Virus record (IMG/VR): IMGVR_UViG_3300044801_000124
Coordinates: 1-33,428 of that record
Length of the DNA: 33,428 nucleotides
Source of the DNA: a virus
Reading direction: 5' to 3' (one strand)
A program made the translations under genes and the position numbers. Below, in pieces: positions 6,143-13,863 of this stretch; the first letter of the stretch is position 1; every line of letters starts with the position of its first letter. The notes below the pieces were generated by a model. That model made no database searches, was not told where the DNA came from, and worked only from the letters and a program-made list of their open reading frames with translations.

Positions 6143-8506
6143 ATGATCACTAATCTTCTAGTTCTTAACTCGTCATACGTCGGAAGCCGCGACCTGTGGT
6201 GGGCCGAGGACGAGGACGCCAAGGTCGGCTACAACATCTACCGTGCCTTCGACCACCCATCCAACTGGGCCAGGCTGAACTCCTCGCCGTGGCTCGGGCA
6301 CTTCTACCGCGACATGTCCTCGCTTGAGCAGGTGACCTACACCGCGCAGCCAGCGGACTTCATCGAGCGCGGCGAGCTCGGGCGCTGGGCGTTCCGCCTG
6401 CCCAACACGCCTTACGCCACGGTGGACGCGGCCAGGGTCGTGGTCTCCAACAGCCCCGACGACGTGAGCGTGACCGTGTCCGTCTCCGGCTACCCGGCGA
6501 TCGACGGGCAGACGATCAGGCCCGTCAGGGTGGATGGCTTCGACCGCACGGTCTGGATGCAGATGGACAACACGCTGGCGCAGGGCGGCGCTGTCAGCGA
6601 CACGGCGCTCGTGAACGCGGGCAACGTGAGCGTGGCGGACTACTCCGAGATCACGCTCTGGCAGGTGACCTACAAGAGGCTGCTCAACTACGTCGACATC
6701 TACGCGTCGCTCAACCGGACGTACTATTGCTATTCGGATGACACTGAAGTCTTCACGAAGGACGGGTGGAAGCTGTTCACGGAATGCCAAAAAGGGGATT
6801 TGTTCGCTACTCGCAGGATTCAAACCAAAGAGTTCGAGTGGCAACAGGCGGACGGGTTTTTTAAGGCTCGCTATGACGGGGACTTAGTGCATTTTTATGG
6901 TCAAAGCATGGACCAATTGGTTACCCCCAATCACAGGATGCTGGTCGATTCCTTACCAGCCAAACTCGGTGGGCGCGGGCTGCCCAAGAAACGGGAACAC
7001 GTAATTGAAGCCGTTGACCTAGCAGCCGCAGCCACGGAGAATACGGGCATAGCGACAACTTCTGTATGGGCTGGAACTCAGTTAGGCCAAATGATTTTTG
7101 GTGGTAAACGTCGTCGCATTTTTGGGACTGTTCCCCGCAAGGTTGTCTTTTCAGGGGACGAGTTTTGCGCGTTCATGGGCATGTACTTGGCTGAAGGCTC
7201 GATTTTGTACGGCAACAACGGGTTCATGATTTCGCAACCGTGCGACGCTCGCGGATCGCGAGAATTGTACGCCTCTTTGCTGTTTAGGGTATTCGGGGAA
7301 GACAGTGTAACCGAGGATGATCGAGGGCTGGTGGTTCATTCGGCTGCTATGGGCGAGTACCTCCGTAAGTTTGGGCACGCTCATGAAAAATTCGTACCTG
7401 ATGAGATACGGGAAGCTGAACCGCATCAGCTTGAGATTTTTTGGAAATACTACTACGCCGGAGATGGCGCAGCCCATGGGGACAAACGAGGTACGCAGCA
7501 AGCATTTACCGTTTCGAAGCGATTGGCTGACCATTTGACTGAAGTTATACAAAAGATGGGTGGCTCCAGCACGGCCTGCATAAAACCTGCCAGCGTCGGG
7601 GAAATACGAGGGCGCAAAATCTCGTGCAGGCAGGGGTATTTTGTGTCTCGCCATGCTCGCAAATCTGGGTACACAGCCTGTTGGAAAATTGAAAATGTGG
7701 AATACCACGGGGATGTTTTCTGCGTCTCAGTGCCAAATATGTTTCTATACGTGCGCAGGAACGGAAAAGCATGTTGGAGCGGGAATACGGTCGTGCCGGT
7801 CGGCGAGAAGGGCGAGTGCCACGAGCCGGGCGCTCCGGGCACGGTCGTCAGGAACACGCAGGAGGTCGACGAGATCGACTGGATTTACGCGGAGATGGTG
7901 CGGCGCAACCAGTTCCTCTTCGAGATCGGCGGCGGGGAGCCAGCGTACTGCATGTTCAGGAAGTGGCGCGGCGAGAGGTGCGGCTGCGTGTACGGCACGG
8001 AGCAGCCGAAGCACGGGTGCCCGTCCTGCTACGAGACGGGGTTCGTCGGCGGCTACATCGGCCCGTACGACTTCGTGTTCGTCCCGCCGGACTCCGCGAT
8101 CACCCGCGAGATCACCGAGGGCGGCATCAAGACGACCCGCGACTCCCGCGCCTACCTGACGCGGACGCCGATCGTGCAGAACGGCGACCTCATCGTCAGG
8201 CGCAACGGCGACCGCATGGTCATCAGCAACGTGGTCTACAAGATGCCGAGGGGGATCATCCTCCAGCAGGACTTCACCGTCTCGCTGCTCCCGCCCGGCG
8301 ACACGCGCTACCTGATCCCGGTGGTCAACACGGGGCTGCCCACGCTCTACAACCCGGTCGTGCGGCGCGACCCGCTCGACGGGAAGGGCGGCGGCGAGCC
8401 AGTGTTCGACCCGCGCACGGTCCCCGCGGTCAACGGCGGCAAGGACTGGGAGAACAAGAACGTGCAGATCGGCAGGACGGTCACGTTCGGGCAGATTCAG
8501 ACCTAG
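6143..8506 (+). CDS. virion structural protein containing an intein
   Basis: 787 residues before splicing; 434 after removal of the intein (residues 196-548). The N-extein begins MITNLLVLNSSYVGSRDLWW and has a fibronectin-III-like segment (KVGYNIYRAFDHPSNWARLN, then HFYRD) common in large-phage virion proteins. The C-extein carries a Cys-rich knot (YCMFRKWRGERCGCVYG, then CPSCYETGFVGGYIG) that probably binds zinc, then beta-rich sequence. The ATG at 6143 is chosen because the frame upstream runs into the IsrB element; no ribosome binding site is visible there, perhaps displaced by the insertion. The first about 35 nt are AT-rich, then composition returns to native. Role (neck, baseplate or head-tail joining) is inferred from position only. 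Confidence 0.75.
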   Translation: MITNLLVLNSSYVGSRDLWWAEDEDAKVGYNIYRAFDHPSNWARLNSSPWLGHFYRDMSSLEQVTYTAQPADFIERGELGRWAFRLPNTPYATVDAARVVVSNSPDDVSVTVSVSGYPAIDGQTIRPVRVDGFDRTVWMQMDNTLAQGGAVSDTALVNAGNVSVADYSEITLWQVTYKRLLNYVDIYASLNRTYYCYSDDTEVFTKDGWKLFTECQKGDLFATRRIQTKEFEWQQADGFFKARYDGDLVHFYGQSMDQLVTPNHRMLVDSLPAKLGGRGLPKKREHVIEAVDLAAAATENTGIATTSVWAGTQLGQMIFGGKRRRIFGTVPRKVVFSGDEFCAFMGMYLAEGSILYGNNGFMISQPCDARGSRELYASLLFRVFGEDSVTEDDRGLVVHSAAMGEYLRKFGHAHEKFVPDEIREAEPHQLEIFWKYYYAGDGAAHGDKRGTQQAFTVSKRLADHLTEVIQKMGGSSTACIKPASVGEIRGRKISCRQGYFVSRHARKSGYTACWKIENVEYHGDVFCVSVPNMFLYVRRNGKACWSGNTVVPVGEKGECHEPGAPGTVVRNTQEVDEIDWIYAEMVRRNQFLFEIGGGEPAYCMFRKWRGERCGCVYGTEQPKHGCPSCYETGFVGGYIGPYDFVFVPPDSAITREITEGGIKTTRDSRAYLTRTPIVQNGDLIVRRNGDRMVISNVVYKMPRGIILQQDFTVSLLPPGDTRYLIPVVNTGLPTLYNPVVRRDPLDGKGGGEPVFDPRTVPAVNGGKDWENKNVQIGRTVTFGQIQT
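6728..7786 (+). mobile_element. intein 1 with LAGLIDADG endonuclease
   Basis: 353 residues. It starts at the Cys of CYSDDTEVFTKDGWKLFTE (block A), has block B LVTPNHRML with the TxxH histidine, two LAGLIDADG motifs (CAFMGMYLAEGSI and FWKYYYAGDGA), and block F/G VEYHGDVFCVSVPN...GKACWSGN, with terminal Asn and Thr as the first C-extein residue. The penultimate residue is Gly instead of the usual His, which is tolerated in some inteins but can slow splicing. Codon use is AT-richer than the exteins and changes sharply at both ends. Splicing would join NRTYY to TVVPV. Confidence 0.9.
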
Positions 8507-8754
8507 CCCAGACAGTTAGTTGAAATTAAACGGTAGTTCTCCTCGGTGTCGAACCCCTCCACGGTGTCGAAGTTCGCCGGGCAGAAGGTGTAGTCGCCGT
8601 GCGCCAGCGGGCGGGCGATCCTCTTCTCAAGGCAGCCCCGGCAGCAGAACTCCCTGGGGAACAGCCTGGCGGCCGCCCAGACCGAGTCGAACACTATGTA
8701 GGTGTCGTGCTCCTGGCGGCAGTCCTTGCAGGTGTAGTCTCTCGGGGGCCTCAT
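8503..8754 (-). CDS. small zinc-ribbon protein, minus strand
   Basis: 83 residues. CKDC near the N-terminus and CCRGCLEKR in the middle form a four-cysteine zinc site; the C-terminal part reads LAHGDYTFCPANFDT. Small phage proteins with this layout are common, but their function is unknown. Codons end in G/C as in native genes, supporting the minus strand. It overlaps the end of the intein-containing gene by 4 nt and faces away from the gene at 8811, so the 57 nt between them should hold divergent promoters; none is obvious. Confidence 0.7.
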   Translation of the reverse strand: MRPPRDYTCKDCRQEHDTYIVFDSVWAAARLFPREFCCRGCLEKRIARPLAHGDYTFCPANFDTVEGFDTEENYRLISTNCLG

Positions 8755-8810
8755 CCCCTCATTCTACAGCAAAAAGCGACTACCGCAAGCATTAGAAGAG
8801 AGGCACCCCC

Positions 8811-9350
8811 ATGGCATTCGATCCACAGGAATTGACTGCATCGCTGGCCAAAACGGCCCGCGTGCTCGACGAGAGCGACACCCCAAACGGGAACCCAGAG
8901 CTGCAAGCGCTGGTGGGCGACCCTGACGATTTCAGAACCAGTACTTTTGCTCAATTTCGCCCCAATCCCGGCAACATGCAGCTCCCGAACCCCCTCAGCC
9001 CGCTTGAGGGAGACGAGATGTTCTTCGCCTACATGATCCCAGGCGCGTGCTTCCAGTCCCGCGACGGCGGCCAGTGGAACGTCCTCGACTACCCGTGGCA
9101 GGGCATGGTCCACATCGAGAACCGCTGGTACCCGAGGGTCCAGGGCCAGGTCAACCTCAACGACATCCGCCGCTCGATCGAGCAGTGGGTCGAACCAGTC
9201 CAGCAGTTCGTCCCGGCCCCCGCGCCGGGCGTGGACTACGGCGCTCTCCCGGTCAAGATCGTGGACGGGCCGACGAACTACGGCCGCCCGGACGAGCTGT
9301 CCAAGGGCGAGATGGGCACCGGGAACTCGGACGTCAGCGGTGGATGGTGA
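8811..9350 (+). CDS. virion-associated hypothetical protein
   Basis: 179 residues. Preceded by GAAGAGAGG, a usable ribosome binding site. The middle reads EMFFAYMIPGACFQSRDGGQ and WPYRV-like aromatic strands (ENRWYPRVQGQVNLNDIRRS), suggesting a beta-rich structural protein with a Pro/Ala-rich linker (FVPAPAPGVDYG). The first 150 nt are a little AT-richer than the rest. Its stop overlaps a second ATG at 9344 that opens only a 9-codon frame, probably the relic start of the next structural gene. No family recognised. Confidence 0.65.
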   Translation: MAFDPQELTASLAKTARVLDESDTPNGNPELQALVGDPDDFRTSTFAQFRPNPGNMQLPNPLSPLEGDEMFFAYMIPGACFQSRDGGQWNVLDYPWQGMVHIENRWYPRVQGQVNLNDIRRSIEQWVEPVQQFVPAPAPGVDYGALPVKIVDGPTNYGRPDELSKGEMGTGNSDVSGGW

Positions 9351-9373
9351 TTCGCCTATTCAAAGCTAGATAG
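9344..9373 (+). other. 9-codon start relic or leader frame before a homing gene
   Basis: ATG at 9344 overlaps the stop of the gene at 8811 and reads MVIRLFKAR then stop, 9 nt before the GIY-YIG gene. It looks like the orphaned beginning of the large gene now read from 10054, whose native part starts VINVIDLTG. Confidence 0.4.
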
Positions 9374-9382
9374 AGGCTTTGG

Positions 9383-10111
9383 ATGGTTGTCTATCGCAGA
9401 ACCAATACGAAAAACGGGAAAGTCTACATCGGCAAGACTACGCGCACAGCCACGCAGCGTTGGACTAGTTTGTTAGCCGAAGTCAAACGCGGCGGCACGA
9501 ATCCTATTCACAACGCTATCCGCAAGTACGGTGCTGACGCCTTCGTCACCGACGTTATCTACGAAGCGAAGACCTTTGACGAGCTCAACGCGATGGAGAC
9601 CTTCTTCGTTGTCCTGCACCAATCCCGCAAGACGGAAAACGGGTACAACCTCACTCTTGGCGGGGACGGCGCGTCACCGGGTGAGCTGAATCCCATGTGG
9701 GGGAAGACGCACACAGATGAAGTTAAGGCTAAATTACGTGCGTTGCGAGTAGGAACGAAGAACACCCCTGAGTCAAATGAAAAACGCCGCCAAGCAGAAC
9801 TTGGTTCACAAAATCATTTTTACGGTAAGACACACTCGACGGAACGAGCACTTGAAGGCTGTCGAAAAGGCGGCCGTTCTCATTTAGGAAAAACGAGACC
9901 AATGGAAGTCGGTCAAAAAATTAGTAAGGCACTCACAGGGATTGTGAGATCAGAAGCAACACGGAAGCGTATCAGTCAGGCGAAGCTCGGCCAAGGCCTC
10001 GGTCGAAAGCACACGCCTGAAGCAATCGAACGTATACGTGAAATTAAACGCCTATGGTGGGCGCAACGCAAAGGGGGCAAAGCGACTGTAAGTTCTTTGT
10101 TATCAACGTAA
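9383..10111 (+). CDS. GIY-YIG homing endonuclease with NUMOD3 repeats
   Basis: 242 residues. The N-terminal nuclease domain has VVYRRTNTKNGKVYIGKTTR (the GIY...YIG strands), NAIRKYGADAF and the catalytic-type Glu in NAMETFFV, then ENGYNLTLGGDG. The C-terminal half is a chain of NUMOD3 DNA-binding repeats (NPMWGKTHTDEVKAKL, NHFYGKTHSTERA, SHLGKTRPMEV, LGRKHTPEAI). This is the layout of I-TevI-like and SegA-like free-standing phage endonucleases. It is markedly AT-richer than its neighbours. Its 3' end overlaps the currently predicted 5' end of the next structural gene by 58 nt. Confidence 0.9.
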   Translation: MVVYRRTNTKNGKVYIGKTTRTATQRWTSLLAEVKRGGTNPIHNAIRKYGADAFVTDVIYEAKTFDELNAMETFFVVLHQSRKTENGYNLTLGGDGASPGELNPMWGKTHTDEVKAKLRALRVGTKNTPESNEKRRQAELGSQNHFYGKTHSTERALEGCRKGGRSHLGKTRPMEVGQKISKALTGIVRSEATRKRISQAKLGQGLGRKHTPEAIERIREIKRLWWAQRKGGKATVSSLLST

Positions 10112-12210
10112 TCGACCTCACAGGGGCCAATTTAGTTGCGTACCTGCTGCGGATCATCCGCGACGTCGTGGACCGCAACCCCCGCTTCAAGCAGACCCTC
10201 GGGGAGGTCACCTTCCCCGCCAACACCATCCTCAAGTGGAAGGACGCCTGGGTCTCCGTCACCTCCGTCACCACGTCCGGCACGCGCCTCTCCCCCGACT
10301 ACTTCATGTGCACCCAGATTGGCCGCGCCATCATGGCGAAGGTCGGGGACAAGAACGGCCAGTTCATCGAGTGGACCCGCGAGACCGACAGGACCCGCCT
10401 CACCCCGGACGCGGGCGTCTACTACATCAACGTGGACTTCTTCAGCGACCAGACCCGCGACCTCGGGCTCACCGTGCAGAAGTACCGCTGGGTCGAGGGC
10501 AAGCTCAAGCAGGCGCAGGGCTCGGTCGTCTACTTCCGCCCGGGCATCGACGTCACGACGCTGACGATGTTCGACTCCTCCACCGGGGACCCGGTGCAGT
10601 TCACCCCCTACAACAACAGCCAGGGCGGCTTCGCGTACCTCCTCACCCCGACGCAAAGCCTGAGGTGCACGTACGGCGACGGCTCCGGCTCGCCAGCCTG
10701 GAGCCCGACGCTGGCGTACGGCCCGGGCGCGGTGGTCTCCTACGGCAGCGCCGCGTGGGTCAGCCAGGCCACGTCCACGGGGATCGCGCCGGGAACCAGC
10801 CCCGTCTACTGGGCAGCGCTCGTGCCGCTGGCCGGGCAGAACCTCGCGCCGCTCGCGGACTTCTGGTACCAGCGCGTCCAGAGCGTGGCGATCGCCAGCC
10901 CGACGAAGGGCGGCAGCGAGCTCCTCAACATCCCGGCCCCCTACGTGTCCGTGACGTTCACCGACCAGTCGGGGTACGAGCTGCGCCCCGTCCTGGACTA
11001 CAACTTCCAGGGGCCGCAGTGGATCACGCTGGCGCAGTTCTCCCCGGCCGGGTCCGTCGTCTACGCGAACATGGTCGTCAAGCTCAACCCGTACGACAAC
11101 GTCGGCACGAACCCGGAGAACATCCTCCAGGTCAACATGACGCTGAACGAGACGCTCGCGCCGAACCAGGTCTTCATATACACGCCCGCCGGGAAGTTCA
11201 CCAACCCGACGGTCAACTCCGACGGCACGCTCACGATCCCGCAGCTACTCCAGCCAGGCGACTGGATGCGCTGGGAGGTCAGGATCAACTCCGGGCAGGT
11301 GCAGGCGATAGCGAGGAAGTGGGAGCTCAACAGCCTTGAGGTCGTGGACCCGACCACGATCGCGTGGACGAAGACGGACAAGGAGGGCAAGCCCCAGCCC
11401 GTCCCGACGAAGTGGGTCATGTCCGCCGACCCGTCCCAGCTGGAGGGCGTCGCGCAGGCGTCGGCGGGCGTCCCGCTGCCCTACAACCCGACCCCCGTCC
11501 CGATCACCGCCACCAGCATTCTGAACGGCGTCCTGACGGTCACCGCCGCCAACTTCTACCAGCCGGGGGACCAGGTGCTCCTGGGCGGCACGGCGGAGGA
11601 GTTCCTGAACGGCAGCGTCGTGACGGTCGCCGCCGCCGCCCCGAGCCAGTTCACCGCCAGCTTCTCCCGCCCGGACTACTACAACGGGGCGGACGCGGGC
11701 ACGGCGAGGGGCGAGCAGAGGCTAGTCCTCCCCGGCCTCCGCCTGGCCGTCGGCGACAACGTCGTCGTCGGGGACCAGTGCGCCATCATCGTAAGCCCTA
11801 CTATCACAGAGACTTATGAGGTATTCGGCTCCAAGGAGAACCTGACGTTCACCCTGGAGATCAAGGCCAACGACCTCCAGACCGCCTCGAACCTGTCCGA
11901 GGAGCTCAAGCGGGAGTTCCTCATCAACCGCAGGCTGAGCATGGAGACGGACGGCCTGACCATCTTCGAGCTGACCCGCAGCGAGGTGGGGCAGGCCAGG
12001 GACGCCTCCGCGACCGCCCCCCAGTACGTTTACACCGTCCAGGTCAGCGCCTCGGCCGACTGGAAGGTCTACGTGCCCCTCGTCACGAGGCTCACGCACC
12101 TTGAGGTCAACGAGGTACAGACAACGCAAACCGACTTTCAAGGTAAATTACAGATGGCCCCGAGGATGGAGGCCTTCGGAGCCGCCAGCTTCGTCCCGTT
12201 CTACGGATGA
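10054..12210 (+). CDS. large virion protein (baseplate/neck-like) with CBM5/12-like segment
   Basis: 718 residues from the ATG at 10054, which lies inside the endonuclease gene; native sequence appears to start about residue 16 (VINVIDLTGANLVAYLL). Residues about 230-265 (PAWSPTLAYGPGAVVSYG, then AAWVSQATSTG and YWAAL) resemble carbohydrate-binding modules of the CBM5/12 type, often found in tail tips. The C-terminal third has beta sandwich-like repeats and a helical end (ANDLQTASNLSEELKREFL). Codons are strongly GC-ending after about 10140. The stop overlaps another short frame (ATGA at 12207). Baseplate or neck function is inferred. Confidence 0.7.
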   Translation: MVGATQRGQSDCKFFVINVIDLTGANLVAYLLRIIRDVVDRNPRFKQTLGEVTFPANTILKWKDAWVSVTSVTTSGTRLSPDYFMCTQIGRAIMAKVGDKNGQFIEWTRETDRTRLTPDAGVYYINVDFFSDQTRDLGLTVQKYRWVEGKLKQAQGSVVYFRPGIDVTTLTMFDSSTGDPVQFTPYNNSQGGFAYLLTPTQSLRCTYGDGSGSPAWSPTLAYGPGAVVSYGSAAWVSQATSTGIAPGTSPVYWAALVPLAGQNLAPLADFWYQRVQSVAIASPTKGGSELLNIPAPYVSVTFTDQSGYELRPVLDYNFQGPQWITLAQFSPAGSVVYANMVVKLNPYDNVGTNPENILQVNMTLNETLAPNQVFIYTPAGKFTNPTVNSDGTLTIPQLLQPGDWMRWEVRINSGQVQAIARKWELNSLEVVDPTTIAWTKTDKEGKPQPVPTKWVMSADPSQLEGVAQASAGVPLPYNPTPVPITATSILNGVLTVTAANFYQPGDQVLLGGTAEEFLNGSVVTVAAAAPSQFTASFSRPDYYNGADAGTARGEQRLVLPGLRLAVGDNVVVGDQCAIIVSPTITETYEVFGSKENLTFTLEIKANDLQTASNLSEELKREFLINRRLSMETDGLTIFELTRSEVGQARDASATAPQYVYTVQVSASADWKVYVPLVTRLTHLEVNEVQTTQTDFQGKLQMAPRMEAFGAASFVPFYG

Positions 12211-12242
12211 AGGCTTACATTTTCCGACTTCCTCAGTATTAA
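12207..12242 (+). other. 11-codon start relic before a homing gene
   Basis: The ATG overlaps the previous stop (ATGA) and reads MKAYIFRLPQY then stop, just upstream of the GIY-YIG gene. Residues Y4, F6 and a polar residue 7 align with the start of the FmdB-like gene beyond the endonuclease ([M]AIYEFQCEC), so this is probably the original first codons of that gene or of a relative's copy. Confidence 0.4.
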
Positions 12243-12257
12243 GTAGGAGAGGTCGAA

Positions 12258-12869
12258 ATGTACATCTATCTAATCGTCAACCGCGCCACGGGGAAGTACT
12301 ACGTCGGCCAGCACAAGGGCACAAACCTGCAACACTACCTGCAACAGAAGTTCTACGAGGCGGAGCATCGCCTGAAAGCTCGCTCCTACCTCTACGCCTC
12401 CATCCGCAAGCACGGCCGCGCCGCTTTCACCATCCACGCCCTTCTCTCTGAAGTCCAAACTAGGGCGGAGCTTGACGCCTATGAGCGCGACTTCATCGCT
12501 TTCCTCCGCTCCCGGGACCCCGGGCACGGGTACAACATCCAGCGCGGCGGAGAAGGGTTCACGGGTCCGCATTCCGAGGAGGCCCGCAAGAAGGCGAGCC
12601 AGAACAACTCTCGCTATTGGGCGGGTAAGAAACGACCCGCAGAGACGTATGAAAAGATCATTGCGACCAGGCGCAAAAACGGGAGAATGATGCCCTCGGA
12701 CTGGAACAGGGACCCGGAGATTATCGCCAAAAGGGTGGCTACTCGCAGGGCCAAAGGCAACTACGGGGTGCACCGCGTCGGCATCAGGCACACCCCAGAA
12801 ACCATAGAGAAAATGAGAGTCGCGCAGAGAAAACGGCTTTCAACTCCTACTACAGAAGGGCGGGGCTAG
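12258..12869 (+). CDS. GIY-YIG homing endonuclease
   Basis: 203 residues, preceded by GTAGGAGAGG, a strong ribosome binding site. N-terminal nuclease: MYIYLIVNRATGKYYVGQHK (GIY-YIG strands), an inserted AEHRLKARSYLYASIRKHG helix with the usual I.KHG, AAFTIHALL, and ERDFIAFLRSRDPGHGYNIQ ending the fold. The C-terminal part has NUMOD-like repeats (GPHSEEARKKASQN, GIRHTPETIEKM). It fills the space between a large virion gene and the FmdB-like gene, whose start codon it seems to have removed. Confidence 0.88.
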   Translation: MYIYLIVNRATGKYYVGQHKGTNLQHYLQQKFYEAEHRLKARSYLYASIRKHGRAAFTIHALLSEVQTRAELDAYERDFIAFLRSRDPGHGYNIQRGGEGFTGPHSEEARKKASQNNSRYWAGKKRPAETYEKIIATRRKNGRMMPSDWNRDPEIIAKRVATRRAKGNYGVHRVGIRHTPETIEKMRVAQRKRLSTPTTEGRG

Positions 12870-12873
12870 CCAT

Positions 12874-13221
12874 ATCGCGATCTACGAGTTCCAGTGCGAG
12901 TGCGGCGTCGTCACCGAGCACATCTGCCCCATGAGCGAGAGGCCCGAGACGGTGCCCTGCCAGCGGTGCGGCGGCAGGACGGTGCAGAAGGTAAGCGCCG
13001 TGGCGCTGCTCACGGGGAACATGACCCACGCCCCGATCGACGTGGTGATCGGCAGGGACGCGGCGAAGAGGTGGGACCGCATCCACGAGCGGCAGGAAGC
13101 AAGGAACAAGGTGCGCAGCGAGAGCGGAAAGCAGGCCCTCACGGCGACCGGGCGGAACGAGTACGAGGGGACGGACAAGAAGCTCCAGTTCGTGACTACA
13201 CCGGAGCCGACGGGGGACTAA
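12874..13221 (+). CDS. FmdB-type zinc-ribbon protein with lost start codon
   Basis: About 115 residues. The frame reads IAIYEFQCECGVVTEHICP and later VPCQRCGGRTVQKV, i.e. the FmdB/CxxC regulatory-type zinc ribbon whose members nearly always begin M(P/A)IYEY.C..CG. Here the codon in the M position is ATC (12874), and the first normal start is ATG 12931, which would delete the first Cys pair. AAGGGCGGGG lies at suitable spacing before 12874, so initiation at ATC is conceivable, or the gene is now translated from 12931 as a 96-residue form. The rest is helical and charged. In phages, proteins of this type are often encoded in virion gene clusters; function unclear. Confidence 0.6.
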   Translation: MAIYEFQCECGVVTEHICPMSERPETVPCQRCGGRTVQKVSAVALLTGNMTHAPIDVVIGRDAAKRWDRIHERQEARNKVRSESGKQALTATGRNEYEGTDKKLQFVTTPEPTGD

Positions 13222-13234
13222 ACCCCCGCAAACT

Positions 13235-13255
13235 ATGAGTTTTCGGACTTTGTAA
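13235..13255 (+). other. short frame between FmdB-like gene and HNH gene
   Basis: MSFRTL then stop. It has the length and style of the other start relics and weakly resembles the first residues of the sheath gene beyond the endonuclease (MALFTS). No ribosome binding site is visible, so this one is the least certain. Confidence 0.2.
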
Positions 13256-13276
13256 ATCCCCAGTGATGGGGATTTT
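13254..13276 (+). promoter_or_regulatory. hairpin at the HNH start codon
   Basis: AAATCCCC / GGGGATTT, an 8-bp stem with a 6-nt loop, ends 2 nt before the ATG at 13277. The only purine-rich ribosome binding site (GGGGA) lies inside the 3' arm, so the hairpin should mask translation initiation from read-through transcripts, a known way for phage homing genes to be kept silent. Its weak T tail could alternatively make it a terminator. Confidence 0.5.
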
Positions 13277-13849
13277 ATGCGTGGAGTGAAGCTCGATCTG
13301 ACGGGGCGGAGGTTCGGCAAGCTCCGGGTTATCGGCGAGTCTGAGGGTCGCAGGCGGGGCAACATCTGCTGGCGCGTCCAATGCGACTGCGGGAGCCCGG
13401 AGAAAGTCGTCACCGGGGCTGCGCTTGTCAGGGAAACGAAGCCTACACGGGCCTGCGGCTGCGGTTGGAGGAAGCCCTCCGGGGAATCCGCGAGGCATCG
13501 TGCACTGCTTAACTACAAGCGGAACGCCAGAACTCGAAGCATCGTTTGGGGGCTGTCCGACGAGCGGTTCGCCACGCTGACGCGAACCGACTGCCACTAC
13601 TGCGGCAGGCCACCCGCAAATACCTGCTCTGACAGGGAAAGCAACGGCTCGTACACGTACAACGGCATCGACCGCAGGGACAACGGCCTAGGGTACGCAG
13701 AGGGGAATGCGCTCCCGTGCTGCAAGGTCTGCAACTGGGCCAAGGGCGGGATGTCCTACGACGATTTCATGGCCTGGGTGGGAGATTTGGTTCGCCACCA
13801 GGCACAAAAAACGACTTCAAATCCTCTAGTTAGAGGTCAGTCAGCCTAA
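13277..13849 (+). CDS. HNH homing endonuclease with N-terminal Zn/AP2-like domain
   Basis: 190 residues. The N-terminal domain DLTGRRFGKLRVIGES, then WRVQCDCGS and RACGCGWR is the DNA-binding module seen in many phage HNH proteins. The C-terminal nuclease has CHYCGRPP, SYTYNGIDRRDNGLGYAEGN and CCKVCNWAKGGMSYDDF, giving the zinc pairs and the D...N active-site pattern. It shares this whole layout with the HNH gene at 26069, so the two are paralogous or of one lineage. Its stop overlaps the ribosome binding site of the sheath gene (AAGGAG at 13848-13853), so it is inserted tightly upstream of the sheath. Confidence 0.88.
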   Translation: MRGVKLDLTGRRFGKLRVIGESEGRRRGNICWRVQCDCGSPEKVVTGAALVRETKPTRACGCGWRKPSGESARHRALLNYKRNARTRSIVWGLSDERFATLTRTDCHYCGRPPANTCSDRESNGSYTYNGIDRRDNGLGYAEGNALPCCKVCNWAKGGMSYDDFMAWVGDLVRHQAQKTTSNPLVRGQSA

Positions 13850-13863
13850 GGAGCTTTACCAAT

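Noticed and set aside
10236-11339. 367-residue plus-strand frame inside the large virion gene
   Set aside because: It is His/Arg/Pro-rich, overlaps the real frame fully, and has no recognisable start or domain.
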